From contig JAIOJX010000001.1 of NCBI GenBank assembly GCA_022376925.1, positions 40,954,324 to 41,018,323 on the forward strand: a DNA stretch of 64,000 nucleotides, in the 5' to 3' direction. Made by a program: the position numbers and the translations under genes. The stretch is from Tragulus kanchil. Its lineage: Eukaryota > Chordata > Mammalia > Artiodactyla > Tragulidae. Positions 57,416 to 64,000 of this stretch are shown here, piece by piece (positions within the stretch are counted from its first letter, which is position 1; each line of letters starts with the position of its first letter). The notes under the pieces are model-generated. The model was given only the letters and a program-made list of their open reading frames with translations. It was not told the DNA's origin and ran no database searches.

Positions 57416-58276
57416 AGTCTACAGTCTTTCCAAACAATCATCTCAGGGCATTTCAATATATAAGCTATTCCTCTAAACATAAATCTGTAAATCACAAAAA
57501 CAGAACCGGTCTCATTTCATTTAAGAACACAAGGAGTGCATTCAGAAAAGCCAAAAGTGACATACTTATATTTACTTGTGGGCTCTGTGTCATAAGTTTT
57601 CAAAGTGTGATCCCAGAAAACACTGGTGTCCCGATAGCACCACCCTTGTGTTATATTGCTAATCAAATAACAGTGACGCCTTCTAATGCACAAAAAGACC
57701 AGGTTAATTAGCAGAATTTCTTTCATTTGAACATTTCACCTGTATATTTTTCTTAAACTTGCAACACTTGTAATACGAGCGAATGATCAACTTGTTCTGG
57801 TTTTTTAAATCCATTTCTGCCCTTCTACATTTTCTACTCTTCAGAGTAATTTTTGAATATTGAAAATGATCACAGCATGTAGCATGCAATATTACAAATG
57901 CTTTATGAAATAAACCAAAATGGGTAAAATCACTCTACCCATGTACATGAATAACAAGAAATAACCACTTTCATTCTTCTTTTGGTGGGGGGGTAAATGG
58001 ACTGATTTTGAGCCATTCTGCCATCACTTTTCTCTTTGAACATTTCTCCTCACATTTCTATCCTTATAATGCTAACTTTCCCATTTTGTGAGTGAAGAAT
58101 TTCTCTGTGTGTCATACGTTGGGAGTAGTTTTTTCTTGTCTGATGTTCTAAATGGCTCAGCTTTGATGAAAGCTTCTGAAGGCACTCTGTGTTCACTTTT
58201 GTACCATCAAGGATTCTTTCTCTCTAATGCCTTTTGTGATGCATGGCAAGAACTTTCTTTTAACCAGTGTGACAAT

Positions 58277-58527
58277 GAGTAAAATAATAAATGTAACTAC
58301 TATCTCTATTCTAATTCTTCCATCACTATAATTACCATCACTGAGTAATGGTATTGTTCTCAGCACCATACATACATTCATTAAATTAGATCTCAATTAG
58401 CACCTGTAAAATTAGTACCTAAAAAAGCACTTTGTTTTTACAGCTAAGGAAATCAAGGCTCAGTGAGATTCTTGTACTCATTTATGAAGATGCTGAGATT
58501 CAAACATAGGGTTGTCTGATAAAAAAA
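58277..58527 (+). mobile_element. MIR SINE, D13 copy
   Basis: Repeat of 57165-57415. Confidence 0.75.
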
Positions 58528-59211
58528 AGTCTACAGTCTTTCCAAACAATCATCTCAGGGCATTTCAATATATAAGCTATTCCTCTAAACATAAATCTGT
58601 AAATCACAAAAACAGAACCGGTCTCATTTCATTTAAGAACACAAGGAGTGCATTCAGAAAAGCCAAAAGTGACATACTTATATTTACTTGTGGGCTCTGT
58701 GTCATAAGTTTTCAAAGTGTGATCCCAGAAAACACTGGTGTCCCGATAGCACCACCCTTGTGTTATATTGCTAATCAAATAACAGTGACGCCTTCTAATG
58801 CACAAAAAGACCAGGTTAATTAGCAGAATTTCTTTCATTTGAACATTTCCCCTGTATATTTTTCTCAAACTTGCAGCACTTGTAATACGAGCGAATGATC
58901 AACTTGTTCTGGTTTTTTATATCCACTTCTGCCCTTCTACATTTTCTACTCTTCAGAGTAATTTTTTAAAAGAAGAACTCTCTTACTTAAAATCCAAGGG
59001 TAACTTCCCATTGTTCTTAGGATAAGATCATAAACCCTAACCCATTCAAACTTAATTTTGCATTTCCGCTTCTGAGGGCGTGCTTCTCATAGCCTAAGGC
59101 CTTCACTGTTTTCACTCCTTAAATGTCTCATTCCTCAATTACTTGATTAATACCATTTTATTCTTAAGGTTTCAGTTTTACCATTCCTTCCCTCCCTGCT
59201 TAAATGCTCAT

Positions 59212-59418
59212 ATGTGCTGTGCTCAGTCACTCAGTTGTGTCTAACTCTGCACCCTCATGGACTGTAGCCCACTAGGCTCCTCTGTCCATGGCATTCTCCA
59301 GGAAAGAATACCAGAGTGGATTGCCATTTCCTTCTCCAGGAGATCTTCCTGATCCAGGGATCAAACCCACGTCTGTGTCTACAGGCAGATTCTTTACTGC
59401 TGAGCCACCAGGGAAGCC
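59212..59418 (-). mobile_element. Bov-tA SINE
   Basis: Minus-orientation, good copy from 'tgtgctgtgctcagtcactc' to 'ctgagccaccagggaagccc'. Full tRNA head present. Confidence 0.92.
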
Positions 59419-59464
59419 CCTATATTCTTTCTTAATTTTTATCACTTACTTATAACACATGACT

Positions 59465-59625
59465 GTAGTTTAACAATTTATAATCTTTTCATCTGTCTTC
59501 CATGTTATCATATAACCTCCATGTGAGCAAGGAGCACTCATTCATGCTTATACTTTCATTCCCAGTGCCTATCACATGCCTGATACACAGCAGGAATTCA
59601 GTAAATATTTACTGAGTAAATAAAT
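59465..59625 (+). mobile_element. L2 LINE 3' end
   Basis: 'cccagtgcctatcacatgcc', 'acacagcaggaattcagtaa' and 'atatttactgagtaaataaa' match the L2 3' end. Confidence 0.7.
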
Positions 59626-59999
59626 GACCAACAGAAAAGAAATAAAAAGATCAACTCTAACTTATACTCTTCAATAGGACTTTTTTAGTGTTTGTGTATT
59701 TCAGGTAAAAGAACTCCCTTTATCTGACAGGAGCAAAGAGAAATAGCAAATTAATGCAGGGATCATCAGTGTATTTTGTACAAAAAGTTCTACTTGATTA
59801 ATGTAAATCATCCCCATGGGTAATGAACATGTATTTAGAAATCCTTAAGCATAAACATATTTTTACACACATAGTATTTTTTTAATAGGGTCCCAGACTC
59901 AGCAAAAATGCTTCAGGGTAACAAAAATTAATGAATAGAGCATTTTTCAAATCTACAGAAGTTTGCTGCAAGGTTACAGCATAAAGGGAATTTTGTAAC

Positions 60000-60200
60000 T
60001 AATATTTGTTATGTGCTTATTATATATTTGATTATTTTCTGAGTACAATAACCTAATCTTCACAAGTATAACAATTATTATACGCTTGTTATAAATGAGG
60101 AATCTGATGCTCCGATAGGTTAAATAATTAGCATTAGCTCAAGATATTCAAAATTGTTTCCAATTCCAAAGCCTACGTTCTCTTCAATATATCCTATTGA
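60000..60200 (+). mobile_element. MIR SINE, diverged
   Basis: 'tgttatgtgcttattatata', 'ataaatgaggaatctgatgc' and 'aggttaaataattagc' follow the MIR order, weakly. Confidence 0.6.
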
Positions 60201-60439
60201 CTCTCTTGCACTCTGCATTTGTTCATTACTGTTTTATACTGTGGCCATGAGCTAATAGTTAAGAGAGCCATAGTATTTGGGTACAAATTATAATAATTAG
60301 AAAAATAATGTTTTATCTCAAGATTGAGTTGAGATACTAGAAGAGATATTGTATATAAAGACTTTTATAAAGACTATATACTATTGTATGTAAATATTTT
60401 ATACTATAAAATGAAAATGATACTAAAGTGAATATACAT

Positions 60440-60645
60440 GTTTGTGTGCTGTGCTCTGCTGCTCAGTCTTGTCCAAATCTTTACAGGGACTGAAGCCTGC
60501 CAGACTCCTCTGTCCATGGGGATTCTCCATGAAAGAATACTGGAGTGGACTGCCATGCCCTCCTCCAGGGGATCTTCGCAACCCATGGATGGAAGCCAGG
60601 TCTCCCTGACTGTAGGCAGATACTTTACCATCTGAGCCCCTCAAT
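60440..60645 (-). mobile_element. Bov-tA SINE
   Basis: Minus-orientation Bov-tA from 'tgtgctgtgctctgctgctc' to 'tactttaccatctgagcccc'. D14 copy at 61602-61807. Confidence 0.9.
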
Positions 60646-60689
60646 GCTAACTATAATCCCAAAGTTATACATTAGGAAGTTTTATTATT

Positions 60690-61132
60690 GTTAGAAACCA
60701 AAAACATTCAAGGTTCATTTGGAAAAGTAAATGACAACAATGACCAAGAAAAATCAAAAGATTAGTGAGTAGTCACTTCCTGTACTAGATGAGAATATTC
60801 TATAAATCTACTGTAATCAAATCAATATGGTATTGATATAGAAATGAAGAAATACATCAGTGGATCAGAAAAAGGAATTCAAAAACAGATGCTTGGACAT
60901 ACAAGGATTCAATATAATACACAGATAGGATTTCAATTGAGTGTTAAAAGAATAGTTTATTTAATATGTAGCACATGTACCATTGGCTAGTAATCTTTAA
61001 AGATATAAAACAAAACCCTTTTCTCCAACATATCAAAATAAAATGATATTAAAGTCAATGGGAAACAAATTTAAAAATTCTTTATATGTATAAGGCTAAA
61101 TAAGTAATCTAGAGATTCTTGACCTAACCCTC
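60690..61132 (+). mobile_element. Old L1M, late ORF2
   Basis: 'aaatctactgtaatcaaatc', 'ggtattgatatagaaatgaa' and 'cttttctccaacatatcaaa' trace late L1 ORF2. Decayed. D14 copy at about 61852-62294. Confidence 0.6.
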
Positions 61133-61140
61133 TGCTTAAA

Positions 61141-61486
61141 CCAGTTGGAGAAAGAAGAACAAAAGCATCCCAAAGCCAGCAGAAGAAGAGAAATCATAAA
61201 GATCAGAGCAGAAATAAATGAGAAAGAAACAAAAGAAACAATAGTAAAGATAAATAAAACAAAAAGCTGGTTCTTTGAAAAGGTAAACAAAATTGACAAG
61301 CCACTGGCCACACTCATTAAGAAAAAGAGAGAGGAGAACCAGATCAACAAAATCAAAAACGAAAAAGGAGAGATTACAACAGATAATGCAGAAATCCAAA
61401 GGATTCTAAGAGACTATTATGAGCAACTCTATGGCAACAAACTGGACAACTTGGAAGAAATGGACAGTTTCTTGACAGGATTAAGT
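61141..61486 (+). pseudogene. Young L1 ORF2 start, D14 copy 1
   Basis: About 114 codons identical to the beginning of the ORF2 fragment at 62303 ([20 protein letters not shown] to NLEEMDSFL). It ends at the D14 junction after a 1-base loss. Probably the same element counted twice. Confidence 0.8.
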
Positions 61487-61601
61487 TAGAAAAAACTAAA
61501 AGGGGAGATATTGTATATAAAGACTTTTATAAAGACTATATACTATTGTATGTAAATATTTTATACTATAAAATGAAAATGATACTAAAGTGAATATACA
61601 T

Positions 61602-61807
61602 GTTTGTGTGCTGTGCTCTGCTGCTCAGTCTTGTCCAAATCTTTACAGGGACTGAAGCCTGCCAGACTCCTCTGTCCATGGGGATTCTCCATGAAAGAAT
61701 ACTGGAGTGGACTGCCATGCCCTCCTCCAGGGGATCTTCGCAACCCATGGATGGAAGCCAGGTCTCCCGTACTGTAGGCAGATACTTTACCATCTGAGCC
61801 CCTCAAT
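61602..61807 (-). mobile_element. Bov-tA SINE, D14 copy
   Basis: Repeat of 60440-60645. Confidence 0.9.
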
Positions 61808-62302
61808 GCTAACTATAATCCCAAAGTTATACATTAGGAAGTTTTATTATTGTTAGAAACCAAAAACATTCAAGGTTCATTTGGAAAAGTAAATGACAAC
61901 AATGACCAAGAAAAATCAAAAGATTAGTGAGTAGTCACTTCCTGTACTAGATGAGAATATTCTATAAATCTACTGTAATCAAATCAATATGGTATTGATA
62001 TAGAAATGAAGAAATACATCAGTGGATCAGAAAAAGGAATTCAAAAACAGATGCTTGGACATACAAGGATTCAATATAATACACAGATAGGATTTCAATT
62101 GAGTGTTAAAAGAATAGTTTATTTAATATGTAGCACATGTACCATTGGCTAGTAATCTTTAAAGATATAAAACAAAACCCTTTTCTCCAACATATCAAAA
62201 TAAAATGATATTAAAGTCAATGGGAAACAAATTTAAAAATTCTTTATATGTATAAGGCTAAATAAGTAATCTAGAGATTCTTGACCTAACCCTCTGCTTA
62301 AA

Positions 62303-64000
62303 CCAGTTGGAGAAAGAAGAACAAAAGCATCCCAAAGCCAGCAGAAGAAGAGAAATCATAAAGATCAGAGCAGAAATAAATGAGAAAGAAACAAAAGAAA
62401 CAATAGTAAAGATAAATAAAACAAAAAGCTGGTTCTTTGAAAAGGTAAACAAAATTGACAAGCCACTGGCCACACTCATTAAGAAAAAGAGAGAGGAGAA
62501 CCAGATCAACAAAATCAAAAACGAAAAAGGAGAGATTACAACAGATAATGCAGAAATCCAAAGGATTCTAAGAGACTATTATGAGCAACTCTATGGCAAC
62601 AAACTGGACAACTTGGAAGAAATGGACAGTTTCTTGGACAGGATTAATCTCCCAAGACTGAGCCAGGAAGAAATAGAAACTTTGAACAACCCAATCACAA
62701 GCTCAGAAATCGAATTTGTGATTAAAAATCTACCCAAAAATAAAAGCCCAGGACCAGATGGCTTCACAGCCGAATTCTACCAAACATTTAAAGAAGAGCT
62801 AATGCCTGTCCTTCTAAAACTCTTCCAAAAAATTGCACAGGAAGGAAAACTCCCAAACACATTCTACGAGGCCACCATCACCCTGATACCCAAACCAGGC
62901 AAAGACAACACAAAAAAGGAAAACTATAGGCCAATTTCACTGATGAACTTAGATGCGAAGATCCTCAACAAAATCCTAGCAAACAGAATTCAACGACATG
63001 TCAAAAAACTCATACATTATGATCAAGTTGGGTTCATCCCAGGCATGCAAGGCTTCTTTAACATCCGCAAATCAATCAACGTGATAAACCATATCAACAA
63101 GTTGAAAGACAAAAATCACATGATCATTTCAATAGATGCAGAAAAAGCCTTCGACAAAGTACAACATCCATTTATGATCAAAACTCTTCAGAAAATTGGT
63201 ATAGAAGGAACCTATCTCAACATAATAAAAGCCATCTATGAGAAGCCTACAGCGAACAGCGAACATTATTGTTAATGGTGAAAAACTGAAAGCATTCCCT
63301 CTAAGATCAGGAACAAGACAGGGGTGCCCACTTTCACCACTGCTATTCAACATAGTCCTGGAAGTCCTAGCAACAGCAATAAGAGAAGAGAAAGAAATCA
63401 AAGGAATCCAGATTGGAAAGGAAGAAGTCAAGCTCTCTCTTTTTGCAGATGACATGATATTATACATAGAAAATCCCAAAGACACGGTTACAAAGCTACT
63501 AGAGCTAATCAATGAATTCAGCAAAGTTGCAGGATATAAAGTCAACACACAGAAGTCACTGGCATTCCTATACACAAACAATGAAAAATCAGAAAATGAA
63601 ATCAAAGAGGCAATCCCCTTCACCATTGCAACCAAAAGAATCAAATATCTAGGAATAAACCTACCCAAAGAAACAAAAGAATTGTACACAGAAAATTACA
63701 AGACACTCATGAGAGACATTAAAGAAGACTTAGACAGATGGAGAGATATTCCATGTTCCTGGATTGGAAGAATCAATATTGTGAAAATGACCATACTACC
63801 AAATATCATCTACAGATTCAATGCAATACCTATTCAACTACCACTGACATTTTTCACAGAACTAGACCAAATAATAACACAGTTCATATGGAAACACAGA
63901 AGACCTCGAATAGCCAAAGCAATCCTGAGGAAGAAAAATGGAGTTGGAGGGATCAGCCTCCCTAACTTCAGACTCTACTACAAAGCAACAGTTATCAAGA
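62303..64000 (+). mobile_element. Young 5'-truncated artiodactyl L1 (runs off window)
   Basis: Begins abruptly inside ORF2 after old L1M text, as expected of a 5'-truncated insertion, and continues beyond the window. Sequence quality is close to a functional ORF2, so this is one of the youngest elements here. Its 3' end, poly(A) and right target-site repeat are outside the window, so the left target-site repeat cannot be confirmed. Confidence 0.88.
62307..64000 (+). pseudogene. L1 ORF2 (reverse transcriptase), frameshifted
   Basis: L1 ORF2p fragment from the region just after the endonuclease. Residues read [96 protein letters not shown], and [14 protein letters not shown] at about 63250. 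There the 7-base unit AGCGAAC is present twice (63251-63257 and 63258-63264). This shifts the frame, and a TAA follows at 63273-63275. In the +1-shifted frame from 63265 the domain continues without a stop to the window end: [20 protein letters not shown], the catalytic FADDM at 63442-63456, [34 protein letters not shown]. The first codon is an internal TTG, not a native start. Confidence 0.85.

Larger units (their letters stand above)
56749..58966. repeat. Tandem direct duplication D13 (unit 1112 bp)
   Basis: Copy 1 56749-57860, copy 2 57861-58966. The first ~980 bases look identical. Within the last ~140 bases of copy 1 there are several substitutions (TTTCACCTG versus TTTCCCCTG, TTCTTAAACTTGCAACAC versus TTCTCAAACTTGCAGCAC, TTTAAATCCATTTC versus TTTATATCCACTTC). 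Confidence 0.9.
60343..62649. repeat. Tandem direct duplication D14 (unit 1162 bp)
   Basis: Copy 1 60343-61504, copy 2 61505-62649. Copy 1 ends inside L1 ORF2: it loses one G (TTCTTGACAGG versus TTCTTGGACAGG) and after AGGATTA departs into an 18-base A-rich tail (AGTTAGAAAAAACTAAAA) not found in copy 2, which reads on as L1. One small difference also lies in the SINE (CTCCCTGACTG versus CTCCCGTACTG). Confidence 0.92.

Noticed and set aside
57400..57711. 103-aa frame (and 58512-58823)
   Set aside because: No domain, starts in a MIR, and the second copy is only the D13 duplicate, so its conservation is not evidence of selection.
63129..63689. 186-aa minus-strand frame
   Set aside because: Antisense shadow of L1 ORF2 RT.

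Overview
The window is nuclear DNA of a ruminant artiodactyl. It carries many SINEs of the Bov-tA/Bov-A type, several RTE-type BovB LINE fragments, CHR-type tRNA-derived SINEs and artiodactyl L1 elements, together with old mammalian L1M, L2 and MIR copies. It is AT-rich and L1-dense. The only non-transposon protein homology I recognise is a pair of tandem ACTRT1-like (actin-related protein T1) pseudogenes at about 30-33 kb. ACTRT1 is X-linked in human, so an X-chromosome origin is plausible, but this is inference. I see no intact host protein-coding gene, no rRNA and no CRISPR array.

Layout. 0.8-4.6 kb: old L1M on the minus strand with CHR and Bov-tA insertions and a MaLR-like LTR. 5-7.7 kb: mostly unique sequence with one MIR. 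7.7-17.8 kb: old L1M on the plus strand, broken by a young artiodactyl L1 on the minus strand that keeps its 5'UTR and ORF1 but lacks ORF2 and the 3' end. About 18.96 kb: a retro-inserted 5' half of tRNA-Tyr. 19.3-23.1 kb: decayed L1 ORF2 with nested insertions. 23.1-26.6 kb: BovB pieces around a 5'-inverted L1. 28.7-29.9 kb: SINEs. 30.1-33 kb: the ACTRT1-like pair. 33-40 kb: L1M and BovB. 40-44.3 kb: CHR-derived SINEs and BovB. 44.7-46.6 kb: an L1 in which the 5'UTR is joined directly to ORF2. 46.6-54.4 kb: largely unique sequence. 54.4-56 kb: an L1M nested in an older repeat. 56-60 kb: largely unique with MIR and L2. 62.3-64 kb: a young L1 ORF2 running off the window end, with a 7-bp tandem duplication that breaks its frame.

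The most striking property is not a gene. Fourteen direct, head-to-tail, nearly identical duplications, each with a unit of about 1.06-1.17 kb and each of unrelated sequence, are spread along the window. The copies abut. Their differences (homopolymer indels, short missing blocks, scrambled bases) cluster at the end of the left copy or the start of the right copy. This is what unmerged overlaps of about 1.1 kb between neighbouring contigs would produce. I therefore read about 15.5 kb of the 64 kb as probable assembly duplication, leaving roughly 48.5 kb of real sequence. Features inside a unit are listed with both copies where possible, but should probably be counted once.

Repeat family names come from recognising consensus-like sequence by eye. 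Boundaries of old elements are approximate.
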